Source of the DNA: JABWBD01 sp040768665
Lineage (GTDB): Bacteria > Planctomycetota > Planctomycetia > Pirellulales > Thermoguttaceae
Length of the DNA: 64,000 nucleotides
Assembly: GCA_040768665.1 (NCBI GenBank)
Contig: JAXGMN010000047.1
Coordinates: 1 to 64,000 of the forward strand
Direction: 5' to 3'
The translations under genes were made by a program, and so were the position numbers. The stretch's first letter is position 1, and each line of letters starts with the position of its first letter. Under the pieces are notes generated by a model. The model did no database searches. It was not told the DNA's origin and worked only from the letters and a program-made list of their open reading frames with translations. Positions 44,331 through 53,699 of this stretch are shown piece by piece.

Positions 44331-46199
44331 CTACTGAGCTGCAGGCTCCTCTTTCGGTCCACTGGCTGGCGGCTCGTACCACTCGCCGCGGAGCCAGTCG
44401 ACCAGCATGGAGATCTGATCGGCCGTAAGCGTGTTTTCCTCGGGCTTTTCGGCATTGGCCGCGTAGGCCGGCATGCGATCGTTGTCGTCGCGGTAGAACC
44501 GCTCGTGCGTCGGATCGCTGATGATTCCGGTGAGCCATTCGCGCGAGCCGTAGCCGGTCAGGTCCGGCGCGGCGCCGAGGCTGCCCGAGCTGTGATATTT
44601 GTGGCAATCCACGCATGCGAAGTCCTCGAACAGGAAGACGGAGTCTTCGTCGGCCTTCCATCCGGGTTCCCGCTCGGATTCGGCAGCCAGTGCCTGGATC
44701 ATTTTGGGATAGGTCTCCTTGAGCTCTTCGTCTTCAAGGAGTTCCTTGAGCGTGCTCTGGACGTAGTCGACCATGGTGCCGTCCTCAAAGGCCGTGTTGC
44801 CGAAGTACTCCGGGCCGGCGATCTGCTTGGGATCGAGGAACCCCGCGATCCACGATTCACTGGAAAATCGATACAGGTTCGATGCGGAAGGCTCCTCGGC
44901 AACGATGCCCTTGCCTGCATTGTCCACGTGACTGTGGCAACTGGCGCAGTGCTGCCGGAAAAGGTTGGGGCCCTGGGTCTTGGGGTCCTTCCGAACGAGC
45001 GTCAGAGCGCCCGTCGCGGGAATGCCGTCCGGCGACTGAGCCAACTGGACAGCGCGGCGGGCCGCCTCGGCGCCTTCGGCCAGGGCTTCTTGATGACTGG
45101 TGCTGGCGCGATCGGCTGCCACCGCCTCGATCGACAGCCACACTGTGCCAATCAGGAGCAACGCCGTCGCCGTGACGTTGAAGCGGTGCCCGATGGTGCT
45201 CTTGCCGATTAGCGGAATGGCCAGGAAAAAAAGGACCACAATCCCGGGAATCACGAAGATCGGCACGAATTTCCAGGAGACACCGAGTCCCGGTACGGCA
45301 TCGCCGGGAAACGCGTGGGTCAACTCATACAGGCCGAGAAACGCCCATTCCGGTCGGGCGGCGGCGTAGGCGTCGGCCGGATCGGCGGGCGAGCCGATCC
45401 CGACACCCCTCGAGGGTGGAGGCAGGCGGTCTGAGGACTTGCCGATCACCGCGCCGCGGCCCGCCAACAAACCGGCGACGAGGAGTACGGCAATCCAGCC
45501 CGCCGTATTGCGGACCGCCTGGTGCGGCCAATAGCGAACGGCTGTTTCGACAGTGGCAAGTTCCAGCGATTCAGCTCGACGGAGCAACTTCTGATGGACC
45601 ACGAGCAGGATAAGAAAGATCCCCGAGAAGACGCCCGCGTGCAACGCGAAAAATCGCGTGAGCGTGTGGTGGCCGAACGACGGGCCTCCGGCGGCGACCT
45701 TGAACAGGTCGTCGCCGAAAAGCGGAACGAGCGTGAGAAACTTCACGCGGACCTGTGTCGCCCAGAAGCTGTTCTGGTCCCAGGAGAGGATATCGCCGGT
45801 AAGAAGGAAGCCGAGACCGACGAGGCCCATGAAGACGGCCACCCAGAAAACCATCTCGCGCGGCTTGCGGTAGCTGCCGGCGAAAATCATCCAGAGCACA
45901 TACCATCCAACGAGAGCCACCATCACCTGGGCGACCCAGTGGTGCAACGCCCGGAGGAACCATCCACCGGCCACGTGGTGCTCGATATAGTAAACGCTTT
46001 CCCAAGCGGTCTGGGCACTGGGGCTGTAGTACATCCACAGCGCAATGCCCGTGATAATCTGGACCGCGAAGGCGAAGAGAATCATGCTTGGCCAAATACC
46101 GCCCCACCGGGAACGCGGCGGAACCGCACGGTCTAGGTGCTGTCCCCACCCGGTGACGACGCCGGAGCGCTGGTCAATCCACTGAGCGAGCCGGTTCAT
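44331..46199 (-). CDS. cytochrome b/c fusion subunit of a quinol:cytochrome c oxidoreductase
   Basis: A 622-residue protein. The first about 390 residues are a cytochrome b with membrane helices and haem-binding His pairs (FLRALHHWVAQVMVALVGWY; HHTLTRFFALHAGVF), including the PEWAFLGLYEL motif of the Qo site. The C-terminal third carries two haem c motifs, CASCH and CVDCH, so it is a fused dihaem cytochrome c. Together with the Rieske protein it would oxidise menaquinol and pass electrons to haem c. Start ATG overlaps the Rieske stop by four bases (ATGA), showing tight coupling. The b/c fusion is known from planctomycetes and some other phyla. Confidence 0.9.
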   Translation of the reverse strand: MNRLAQWIDQRSGVVTGWGQHLDRAVPPRSRWGGIWPSMILFAFAVQIITGIALWMYYSPSAQTAWESVYYIEHHVAGGWFLRALHHWVAQVMVALVGWYVLWMIFAGSYRKPREMVFWVAVFMGLVGLGFLLTGDILSWDQNSFWATQVRVKFLTLVPLFGDDLFKVAAGGPSFGHHTLTRFFALHAGVFSGIFLILLVVHQKLLRRAESLELATVETAVRYWPHQAVRNTAGWIAVLLVAGLLAGRGAVIGKSSDRLPPPSRGVGIGSPADPADAYAAARPEWAFLGLYELTHAFPGDAVPGLGVSWKFVPIFVIPGIVVLFFLAIPLIGKSTIGHRFNVTATALLLIGTVWLSIEAVAADRASTSHQEALAEGAEAARRAVQLAQSPDGIPATGALTLVRKDPKTQGPNLFRQHCASCHSHVDNAGKGIVAEEPSASNLYRFSSESWIAGFLDPKQIAGPEYFGNTAFEDGTMVDYVQSTLKELLEDEELKETYPKMIQALAAESEREPGWKADEDSVFLFEDFACVDCHKYHSSGSLGAAPDLTGYGSREWLTGIISDPTHERFYRDDNDRMPAYAANAEKPEENTLTADQISMLVDWLRGEWYEPPASGPKEEPAAQ

Positions 46200-46765
46200 G
46201 TTTCTGCAACCTTCTGAGGAATGCCGGTGCGGTAGTTTTCGTAGGTCACCCAAATCTCCGAGTCGTCGCGAATCTCGACTTTGAGCTGATCCAGATCGCG
46301 AGGGCTCGGCGAACTCTCGTCGAGACGAGCCCCATCGAGCCCATAACGGGCGTTGTGGCACGGGCAGTGGAACTGCCGGTTCTCGGGATCGTAAGCGACA
46401 AAGCAACCCGCGTGGGGGCATACGATATTCAGCGCCACGACGCCGCTCTCGGTCCGCCGCAGAAAGACGGCACCGACCGGTTCATTGGCAAAGCGGTTCC
46501 AGGCGTCGACCCGATCCATCACGACGGGGAACTTGCGGGGCGTGCCGTCTTCGGGGAGCGTTTCCAGCGTCGCCAAGCGCAGCACTCGACCTGCTCCGCC
46601 TTTTTGACGCCACGGATTGAGAAAAGCGACGGCTCCGGCCGCCACGGGCACCGCGTAAGCGAGAACGCCGAGCAAAATGGCAACGAGCTTTGCGAGAAAT
46701 CCTCGCCGCTGATCGGGAGAGTCCGCGGCTTCGCCGCCCTTGGCTATTGGGGTCGGAGTAGTCAT
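46196..46765 (-). CDS. Rieske [2Fe-2S] protein of the bc complex
   Basis: A 189-residue Rieske protein with one N-terminal membrane anchor (LAKLVAILLGVLAYAVPVAAGAVAFL is read as one helix). The cluster motifs are CPHAGC and CPCHNARYG, providing two Cys and two His ligands. It transfers electrons from quinol to cytochrome c in the bc complex formed with the overlapping downstream gene. There is no Tat-type RR motif at the N-terminus but a basic stretch DQRRGF precedes the helix. Complete in length. Confidence 0.92.
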   Translation of the reverse strand: MTTPTPIAKGGEAADSPDQRRGFLAKLVAILLGVLAYAVPVAAGAVAFLNPWRQKGGAGRVLRLATLETLPEDGTPRKFPVVMDRVDAWNRFANEPVGAVFLRRTESGVVALNIVCPHAGCFVAYDPENRQFHCPCHNARYGLDGARLDESSPSPRDLDQLKVEIRDDSEIWVTYENYRTGIPQKVAET

Positions 46766-46805
46766 GGCAGGTTTCCGACAGTGGGGCTAGTGAGTCAGTT
46801 TGACA

Positions 46806-47828
46806 TTATTCCATGGCTTTTCGCACGGCGTCAAGCACGCGGGCCTGGGCGGTCTCGAACGGTTCACGGAGGTACGCCCCGGCAGCTTTCCGGTGTCCAC
46901 CCCCGCCGAACTCGGCTGCCAGGCGGCTGCAATCGACGTCGGAGCGGCTGCGAAAACTGATCTTGAAGCCGCCGCCGATCTGCTCCACGAAAATGACCGC
47001 GACCTCCGTGCCGCTGACCGAAAGCGTCATATTGATCATGTCTTCGCTGTCGCTTGGCAGCGCGCCGGTCGCGTCGAAATCCTCCCGGCTGATCCACGTG
47101 TGGATCAAGCGGCCTTCCTTTTCGCTGCGGACGCGTGCCATAACGCGACCGATCAACTGGAGGCGGGCCAAGGTGTCGTTTTCATAGAGGTCCTTGTAAA
47201 GCTGATCGGGGACGGCGCCCGCGTCCATGAGTCTGGCGGCAAGTCGAAGGGTCTCGGCAGTGGTCGAGGAGAAACGGAACCAGCCCGTGTCCGTCGCCAG
47301 GGCGGCAAACGCCGGCGTGGCGATCTCCGGCGTGAGTCCCACTCCCAAATGATCGGCGGCCTCGACGACCAGCCGGCCGGTTGCTTCGGAGGTAGTGTCC
47401 TTGAACATCTCGGCGCCGAGATCATCGGAGCTGACATGATGGTCGAGCACCGCCTTGGCCGCCTTGGTGGTGCGAATCACGTCGCCCATCTCGCCCAACT
47501 GCGCCCACGCCGACGTGTCCAAAACGATCAACATCTCGATCGATTCGACGATATCCGCGGGGACATTGCCCAGGCGCATCAGCTTGTTCCGCGGGTCGAG
47601 GAAACGGATGCCCGGCGGCAGGTCGAATGCGTTGACCGGGCGAACGTCCTTGCCAAGCTTTTCGAGCACGGCTGTCATGGCCAACTGACTGCCCACCGCA
47701 TCGCAGTCGGGGCGAATGTGAGTAGTCAGCAAAATGCGGTGGCTTTTCTTAACCAGTTCGACGAAGCGTTGCCAGTTGACGGGCGACTTCCTGGCTCCCG
47801 TTTTCGACGCGGCAGGCGATTCCGACAC
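46806..47828 (-). CDS. DHH/DHHA1 phosphoesterase, NrnA-like nano-RNase or pAp phosphatase
   Basis: A 340-residue protein with DHH motifs: TTHIRPDCDAVGS (residues 35-47, with Cys at the position that is usually Gly), DTSAW at about 104, DHH at 129-131, and the DHHA1 signature GGGGHRKAAG near the C-terminus. Enzymes of this type degrade very short RNAs and pAp or cyclic dinucleotide products in the cytoplasm, using Mn2+. Closest to NrnA in layout; which substrate is used cannot be told. It ends 40 bases upstream of the Rieske gene and may be co-transcribed. Confidence 0.88.
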   Translation of the reverse strand: MSESPAASKTGARKSPVNWQRFVELVKKSHRILLTTHIRPDCDAVGSQLAMTAVLEKLGKDVRPVNAFDLPPGIRFLDPRNKLMRLGNVPADIVESIEMLIVLDTSAWAQLGEMGDVIRTTKAAKAVLDHHVSSDDLGAEMFKDTTSEATGRLVVEAADHLGVGLTPEIATPAFAALATDTGWFRFSSTTAETLRLAARLMDAGAVPDQLYKDLYENDTLARLQLIGRVMARVRSEKEGRLIHTWISREDFDATGALPSDSEDMINMTLSVSGTEVAVIFVEQIGGGFKISFRSRSDVDCSRLAAEFGGGGHRKAAGAYLREPFETAQARVLDAVRKAME

Positions 47829-47863
47829 GTAAGTCTCCCTTTCCAGTGGCTGCAGTTGGCGGG

Positions 47864-49435
47864 TTAGTCGTGGACCATCTCCGTCTTGGGCGACTTTCTG
47901 GCGGCGCCCGGCTGAATGTCGAGATCGAAGTCCTTGAGCTTGAAACTATAGGCGAATCGGCAAGGCGCATCGGCGGCCGATAGATCGCCGACGTCGAGCA
48001 CCGGCTGCTTCTCGTCGTTGAGCGTGTAATCGACCTTGCCGTGACCCAGCAGGGAGATCTCGGCGTCAGGCCCCGCCGCGTTGACTTTCACGGCGGTTAG
48101 CGTGAGCTTACCTCGCGGCAGACCCAGCGCGATGGCGTAGAGATACTTGCCGCACTTCGACTGCGTATAGCGGATATCCTCGGCCACAAAGCGAATCTGG
48201 TCCTGGGCGATCTTGCCGAGGCCGCGCCCGCGGTCGAACAGGTGCGGCCCTTCGCCGTGGAATTTCCAGGGGCGCGTGGCGTAGACCGCCTCGCCGTTGA
48301 CCTTCAGCCATTCGCCGATCGCGAGCAGCAACTCGCGCTGGTCTTCGGGAATCGTGCCGTCGACCTTCGGCGAGACGTTCATCAGCAGCACGCCATTCTT
48401 GCTGACGATGTCGATCAGTTCATGGACCAGCTCCTCGGCCGGCTTGAGCTTCAACTCGTCGACGTAGCACCACGAGTTGGTCGCAACAGAATCGTCGGTT
48501 TGCCAGAGTTCGTCGGCCATCCCGGACATCTTGCCACGCTCGATGTCCAACACGCCCACGCCCTCGGGCAGATGCGTTCCCTTGCGCGTGATGATGACCG
48601 GCTTGCCCCACTTCGCCTCCTGGTTGTAGTAATAGGCGACCATTCTCCGCTTGTAGTCGTCGGGGACCTTTTGCAGTCCGAAATCGAACCAGATCTGGTC
48701 CGGACGATACGCATCGATCACCTCCTTGAGCTTGACCAACCAGCGGTCGTAGGCCAAGGTCCGGTCTTCGAACTGGCCGTAGAGGTCGGCGTATCGGGGA
48801 TCGGCCGTGTCCCATCCTTCGCCGGGAGTGTAGTATCCCTGGACGTTGAAGGCGTGGTGGAACGAGGTAATTACCTTGACATCGCGCTCGCCGAGGGCCC
48901 TGGCCAGTTCGCCCGTGATGTCTTGCTTGGGGCCCATGTCGGCGGCGTTCCAGCGGTTCACCTTGCTCGCCCACATCGAAAAACCGTCGTGGTGCTCGGC
49001 AACGGGGCCGGCGAATTTCGCCCCGGCGCGGGCATAGAGATCGGCCCACGCGTCGGCGTCGAACTTCCCTGCGGTAAACTGCGGGATGAAATCCTTGTAA
49101 CCGAATTTCGACGGGCCGCCGTATTTCTCCACGTGATGCTTGAACGTGGGATTGCCCTGCCGGTACATGTTGCGAGGGTACCACTCGTTTCCGAAGGCCG
49201 GCACGCTGTACACGCCCCAGTGGGCATAGATCCCGAGCTTGGAATCCCGGAACCACTCGGGAATTTCGTGCTTGGAAAGCGAATTCCAGTCGGGACGCCA
49301 CTGGCCCGCCGCGTTGACGCGGTCGATCTCTTCCAACTGGGCGGCAATGTAGGGATCCTTTGCGGACGCGGCGGCTGCGCTAGCCAGCACGAGCAGCCCC
49401 GCGGCCGCAACCACGTGTTTTCGGGTACCTATCAC
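47864..49435 (-). CDS. secreted alpha-L-fucosidase (GH29)
   Basis: A 523-residue GH29 enzyme with a signal peptide (HVVAAAGLLVLASAAAASA). Family features are WFRDSKLGIYAHWGVYSVPAFGNEWYP, the substrate-binding EHHDGFSMW, TSFHHAFNVQG, and IWFDFG, whose Asp is the expected nucleophile. It releases terminal alpha-L-fucose from glycans with retention of configuration. Downstream of an MFS transporter and upstream of the DHH gene, all on the same strand with short gaps; the C-terminal 100 residues form the usual beta domain. The enzyme fits the window's general theme of degrading sulfated or fucosylated polysaccharides. Confidence 0.92.
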   Translation of the reverse strand: MIGTRKHVVAAAGLLVLASAAAASAKDPYIAAQLEEIDRVNAAGQWRPDWNSLSKHEIPEWFRDSKLGIYAHWGVYSVPAFGNEWYPRNMYRQGNPTFKHHVEKYGGPSKFGYKDFIPQFTAGKFDADAWADLYARAGAKFAGPVAEHHDGFSMWASKVNRWNAADMGPKQDITGELARALGERDVKVITSFHHAFNVQGYYTPGEGWDTADPRYADLYGQFEDRTLAYDRWLVKLKEVIDAYRPDQIWFDFGLQKVPDDYKRRMVAYYYNQEAKWGKPVIITRKGTHLPEGVGVLDIERGKMSGMADELWQTDDSVATNSWCYVDELKLKPAEELVHELIDIVSKNGVLLMNVSPKVDGTIPEDQRELLLAIGEWLKVNGEAVYATRPWKFHGEGPHLFDRGRGLGKIAQDQIRFVAEDIRYTQSKCGKYLYAIALGLPRGKLTLTAVKVNAAGPDAEISLLGHGKVDYTLNDEKQPVLDVGDLSAADAPCRFAYSFKLKDFDLDIQPGAARKSPKTEMVHD

Positions 49436-49519
49436 GTTGCTTATCCCTCCGGCTTCGTGAGATGGTTCGGAAGCCGATATTGTCGCCCTCGGGGCGGGGC
49501 GGCGTCAACGGTCGCCCGC

Positions 49520-51007
49520 TCACTTCCCAGCCGCCTGGTACACGTCAATCGGCAGCAATTCCGAGGGAAGGCAGGCAGCCGTCGTGGGCGAAAGCGCACG
49601 TTCCGGCAGGGCGACGGCTGGTTCGGTCGGTGGGGGCGCCGGAGCGGTCGCTCGGTCCAGCCAATGTGGAGAACCTGAAGAGGTCGCACCGCTCGGCAGG
49701 ATCGGACGTTCCATGGAACCCATCGATGGCCGCAAAGCCATCGCGCCGGTCGCCAGCGTCATCCGTCGCAAAGCCATCTGCGGCATCCGAACCAACAACA
49801 ACAGGGCGGCCAGCCGGGCAACGCCGGAGATCAGGAACAGTGCCAGATAGGCCTGCGACGCCGCCCCCACCGCCGAAAGGTAGGCCCCGCCCAACAGCGA
49901 GCCGAGCACAACCGCGGCCGCATTGGCCAGATTGAAGAGCGTGAGGATCGCCACGCGCTGCTGGCTCGGAATGCTTTCGAAGAACAGGAGCAACATGGCC
50001 AGTTCGTATCCCGCCCAGGCAATTCCCGAGAGGACCTGTAGCCCCAGCAAAAAACCGAACGAATCGGAAATCAGCCAGAGTGCAGACACCGGGCTGATGG
50101 CCAGTCCGCCGATCCAAAGGAGCCGCTTGGCCCCCCAGCGGTCAGCAAGCTGCCCCATCAGCGACAAAGCCAGAATTTTCGCGATGTAGGCCGTACAGAT
50201 CAGCACCATGAACTCCGCATACGAAAACCCCAGATGCCGGAGCATGTAGGGCGTGAAGTACGGACCGGCGATCTGCACCGACGTCTGGACCGCAAGCATA
50301 TACAGCAAAATCCTGGCGATCCGGTGGTGCTGCGCGTGCAACAGCATGCGCCCGAGGCTGAGCGATCCCAACTCGCTGCCCGGGCGATGCGGTTCACTTT
50401 GGCGGCTGAGGAACTGCGCCGAGATGAGCCGGCTGGCCCCTGCTGCCAAAAACAGCAGCGCAAATGGCAGCAGCGGCTCGCCGAGCGAACTTCCAATCTG
50501 GAGGGTGACTCCACCCAGGGCAAAACCGCTCATCAGCCCGATCTGACTGATCAGGGTGCGCCGCGCGAAATAGTGATTGCGGAGTCGCCCTGGGACAAGA
50601 CTACCGACCCAGGTATTCCAGGCGGATCCGCCCGCCTGCCCCGCCCCCCAGTAGATGGACGCCGCCGCAAATACGACCCACATGGGCATCTTCTCTGTGA
50701 CCGCCGCGGCGATCAAAGGCGCGAAAACCGCGCCTTGAACCAGTGCGCAGAGCACAACCCAAAGGCGATAGGATCGTAGTCGCCGCACCACGTAAGGCGA
50801 AACCAATTGCAGGATCGCACCGATCAGCATTGGCACCGTGGCGACCAATCCCGAGGCTACCTGGCTGGCCGACAGTGCCAGAACAAAGGCCGGCAGATAG
50901 GTCTCGCCGATACCCACCATAACGCTTGCCGCCGCTCCGTCGGCGGTAATCGCGCGAAGATCCTCCCGTAGCTTGCCCAAACAGTACTCCTGCCCTCGAC
51001 CGGCCAA
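49520..51007 (-). CDS. MFS transporter
   Basis: A 495-residue integral membrane protein with about twelve hydrophobic segments (for example VASGLVATVPMLIGAILQLV and LISGVARLAALLLLVRMPQM, each read as part of one helix) and the loop motif MGQLADRWGAKRLLWIG, close to the MFS motif A consensus. The C-terminal about 70 residues are a soluble Pro-rich tail. The substrate is unknown; its position before a fucosidase might suggest sugars, but this is weak evidence. It is transcribed divergently from the KamA operon. Confidence 0.82.
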   Translation of the reverse strand: MAGRGQEYCLGKLREDLRAITADGAAASVMVGIGETYLPAFVLALSASQVASGLVATVPMLIGAILQLVSPYVVRRLRSYRLWVVLCALVQGAVFAPLIAAAVTEKMPMWVVFAAASIYWGAGQAGGSAWNTWVGSLVPGRLRNHYFARRTLISQIGLMSGFALGGVTLQIGSSLGEPLLPFALLFLAAGASRLISAQFLSRQSEPHRPGSELGSLSLGRMLLHAQHHRIARILLYMLAVQTSVQIAGPYFTPYMLRHLGFSYAEFMVLICTAYIAKILALSLMGQLADRWGAKRLLWIGGLAISPVSALWLISDSFGFLLGLQVLSGIAWAGYELAMLLLFFESIPSQQRVAILTLFNLANAAAVVLGSLLGGAYLSAVGAASQAYLALFLISGVARLAALLLLVRMPQMALRRMTLATGAMALRPSMGSMERPILPSGATSSGSPHWLDRATAPAPPPTEPAVALPERALSPTTAACLPSELLPIDVYQAAGK

Positions 51008-51771
51008 AGACGAAGCCCATGACGATCGCCCCTATCGTCGGCTCATAGGAATGGGGAAAGCCGTCCGCTTGATGCAAAGCAAGTGCCAATCGGGGCTGGT
51101 CGCGACCACGCTGCGTTTGTCGGACGATGATCCAAAATCGACTCGCCGTTCAAGCGGCGCATCGGTCAGCGGCTGTCCACCGTGGTCAACGATAAACCAC
51201 TCAACAAGATCCCGGCCTTCCTTTCGCCAAAGCAGTCGCATCGATTCTGCTTCCGTACGTGGCGAATTTCGCGTGACCGTTCACGCACGCGGCCGGGGAC
51301 TGCTCCATTTTTCGGCTAGTTGATGCGTTTTAACGCCAGAGACGGTGGCTAAAAAACGAACCTATCTCCTCTCTTCCGCCCCGTGAACGGCTGCAATTTC
51401 GCCAATTCCCGGCCGATCACGGGCAAGACCAAGGGCATGGCACCTGATTTGCATGGTGCGGCACGCTTTGACCGGCGTTGTGTCGGCGCTCGGAAACGAC
51501 TGGGTCACGAATCCGCCGACTCGTGCCCAGCAATGGCTTGTTGATGTGCTGATGAAATCCTCGAGTGGCACCGTTTTCCGGAATCTCTCGCTTCGGGCGA
51601 CCGAGAGCGGTTGTCATGCTGGAGGATTTGTCTACGATCTTACGGAGTCTTGTTCACCAGTGGCTGTTCGATGCCCGGCATCGGCTCCACGCGGCGACCA
51701 GGCGGGCCCCAGGGATTGGGGCACGGCGCTGCGTTTGTACCGTTGCGGGTACACCTAGAGGAAACCTCAAC
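51008..51771. other. 764-base divergent intergenic region, no gene recognised
   Basis: Contains one copy of a dispersed palindromic repeat (51291-51370) and short open frames without family pattern. The KamA ribosome site AGAGGAAA is near its end. Promoters for the MFS gene and the KamA operon must lie here but are not identifiable by eye. Confidence 0.5.
51291..51370. repeat. dispersed palindromic repeat, copy 2
   Basis: Shares GGCCGGGGACT-CTCCATTTTTCGGC-AGTTGATG and following bases with copy 1 at 39050-39129. Outside it is a further inverted repeat (CCGTTCACG / CGTGAACGG). No coding content. Confidence 0.65.
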
Positions 51772-53085
51772 ATGACGAATTTGGATGGAGAATCCGCCTC
51801 GTACTCTCTCACCATGGAAGAAGAACCTCCCGACGTTCCCCTACGTGTTCTCGACCATCCGACTCTCTGTTCCCCTCGTAATCGCAACGGCTCAAGCCGC
51901 CTCACCGCCGATCGATCCGCTTCCGCCGATTTTACCTGGCTTTCCAGCCGCCGGCGAAGCCATCCCCAGACTCGCGCTTTCCGCCGAGCGTTCTTTCCCG
52001 AAGTAAACGACAAGGATTGGAACGACTGGCGGTGGCAGTCGCGCAAGCGCATCCGTACGCTCGAGCTGCTCGACCGGATGCTGGTCCTCTCCGACGACGA
52101 GCGTCAGGCGCTCGTCGATGCCGGATCGATGCTCCCGGTCGGCATCACCCCCTATTACATGAGCCTGATCTCGCGGACCGACCCCTGCCAGCCGCTCCGC
52201 CGAACCGTCATTCCCACGCCCGGCGAGTTCATTCGAACCGCAGGCGAAGACGACGATCCGCTCGGCGAAGACCACCACAGCCCCGTGCCGGGCCTCGTCC
52301 ACCGCTACCCCGACCGCGTCCTGCTGTTGGTGCTCGACTTCTGCTCCACGTACTGCCGTTACTGCACGCGGAGCCGCGTCGTCGGCCATGGCGAAATCCT
52401 CCCCAGCGAATCGCGGCTGGAAAAGGCGCTAGACTACATCCGCCGAACGCCCACGATCCGCGACGTCCTCCTCTCCGGCGGCGACCCGCTTGCGCTGAGC
52501 GATGAGCGGCTCGACTGGCTCCTCGGCCGGCTCCGGGCAATCCCCCACGTCGAGTTCGTCCGCCTCGGCACGAAAATGCCCGCCGTGCTGCCCCAGCGGA
52601 TCACACCCGAATTGTGTCGCGTGCTCCGCAAGTACCACCCCCTTTGGATGAGTCTCCATTTCATTCACCCGGATGAGTGCACCCCCGAGTCCTTCCGGGC
52701 ATGCGGCCGACTGGCCGACGCGGGCATCCCGCTCGGCTCACAGACCGTGCTGCTCAAGGGCGTCAACGACCAAGTCGAGACCATGAAGGAACTCGTCCAC
52801 CGCCTTCTCCTCATGCGCGTCCGGCCCTACTATCTCTACCAATGCGACCCGATTTCCGGTTCGTCACACTTTCGCACGTCCGTGTCCAAGGGGTTGGAAA
52901 TCATCGAAGGGCTGCGGGGCCACACGACCGGCTACGCAGTGCCGACCTATGTCATCGATGCCCCCGGCGGCGGCGGCAAGATCCCGCTGCAGCCGAATTA
53001 CACGGCAGGACGCGACGGAGATTTCCTCCTGTTGCGTAATTACGAAGGGCAAATCTACCGCTATCCGGACCCGGTGGGCGACTGA
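51772..53085 (+). CDS. kamA: KamA family radical SAM protein (lysine 2,3-aminomutase-like)
   Basis: A 437-residue radical SAM enzyme. The iron-sulfur motif is CSTYCRYC (Cys191, 195, 198), the SAM-binding LLSGGDPLAL follows, and the PLP lysine motif is PGGGGK with Lys403, so both cofactors of a lysine aminomutase are supported. The reaction would convert L-lysine to L-beta-lysine or a related shift on a protein or free substrate; EpmB-type enzymes acting on elongation factor P precursors are an alternative, but those are shorter. ATG at 51772 with AGAGGA upstream is chosen. First gene of a plus-strand operon with YkgJ and two ATP-grasp enzymes. Confidence 0.88.
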   Translation: MTNLDGESASYSLTMEEEPPDVPLRVLDHPTLCSPRNRNGSSRLTADRSASADFTWLSSRRRSHPQTRAFRRAFFPEVNDKDWNDWRWQSRKRIRTLELLDRMLVLSDDERQALVDAGSMLPVGITPYYMSLISRTDPCQPLRRTVIPTPGEFIRTAGEDDDPLGEDHHSPVPGLVHRYPDRVLLLVLDFCSTYCRYCTRSRVVGHGEILPSESRLEKALDYIRRTPTIRDVLLSGGDPLALSDERLDWLLGRLRAIPHVEFVRLGTKMPAVLPQRITPELCRVLRKYHPLWMSLHFIHPDECTPESFRACGRLADAGIPLGSQTVLLKGVNDQVETMKELVHRLLLMRVRPYYLYQCDPISGSSHFRTSVSKGLEIIEGLRGHTTGYAVPTYVIDAPGGGGKIPLQPNYTAGRDGDFLLLRNYEGQIYRYPDPVGD

Positions 53086-53177
53086 TAGAATCACCTGGGA
53101 TCGGGGACGGCTCCCATTTTCTCCCACTCCCGCCTCGCGGGTCTGATACACGGAGTCTGCTGAAAGAGCAGTTCAAC

Positions 53178-53699
53178 ATGGAGGATGAACATCTTTGCGT
53201 ACGTTGTTCGCGGCTCGAGATGACGTGCTGCCAACGGTCCGAGGTCTATGTTACCCCCGGCGACGTCGAGCGAATCCGCGAACATCTCGGTCGGTCCGAC
53301 TTCTATGAATATCGCTTGCCTGCCAACCAGGACTATGCGGACCAGGACGACGATCCGGCCTGGCAGCACTACGTTTTCCAGCCCGACGGCACCCGACGCA
53401 TCCTGGAGCGCCGGCCCGGCGGTGACTGCGTCATGCTCGGGCCGCACGGCTGCCGCCTGTCGTGGGAGGTTCGGCCGCTCGTCTGCCGGTTGTATCCCTA
53501 CGATTACGACGAACGGGGCATCAAGCCCCAACTGCTGCACGGCTGCCCGGTGCACCTGCTCAAGCCCGGCCAAAGCCTGATCGCCGTTCTGGACATGAAT
53601 ATCGATGCCGCCCGGCGCTGGCATCGGCAGCTTTACGAAGAAATCCGGCTGGAGACAACCGCGAATGTTGATCGGCTTGACCTACGACCTGCGTGCTGA
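53178..53699 (+). CDS. YkgJ family cysteine-cluster protein
   Basis: A 173-residue cytoplasmic protein with the cysteine cluster CVRC (7-10) and CC (17-18) at the N-terminus and GDCVMLGPHGCRLS plus RPLVCRLYPYD further on, the usual YkgJ pattern thought to bind Zn or an Fe-S cluster. Function is unknown. It lies 92 bases after kamA and overlaps the next gene by 35 bases, so translation is coupled to the ATP-grasp ligase. Confidence 0.85.
   Translation: MEDEHLCVRCSRLEMTCCQRSEVYVTPGDVERIREHLGRSDFYEYRLPANQDYADQDDDPAWQHYVFQPDGTRRILERRPGGDCVMLGPHGCRLSWEVRPLVCRLYPYDYDERGIKPQLLHGCPVHLLKPGQSLIAVLDMNIDAARRWHRQLYEEIRLETTANVDRLDLRPAC

Noticed and set aside
51453..51758. 101-residue open frame upstream of kamA
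   Set aside because: No recognisable family, no ribosome site, and overlapping frames on both strands; the kamA start at 51772 has a better site.
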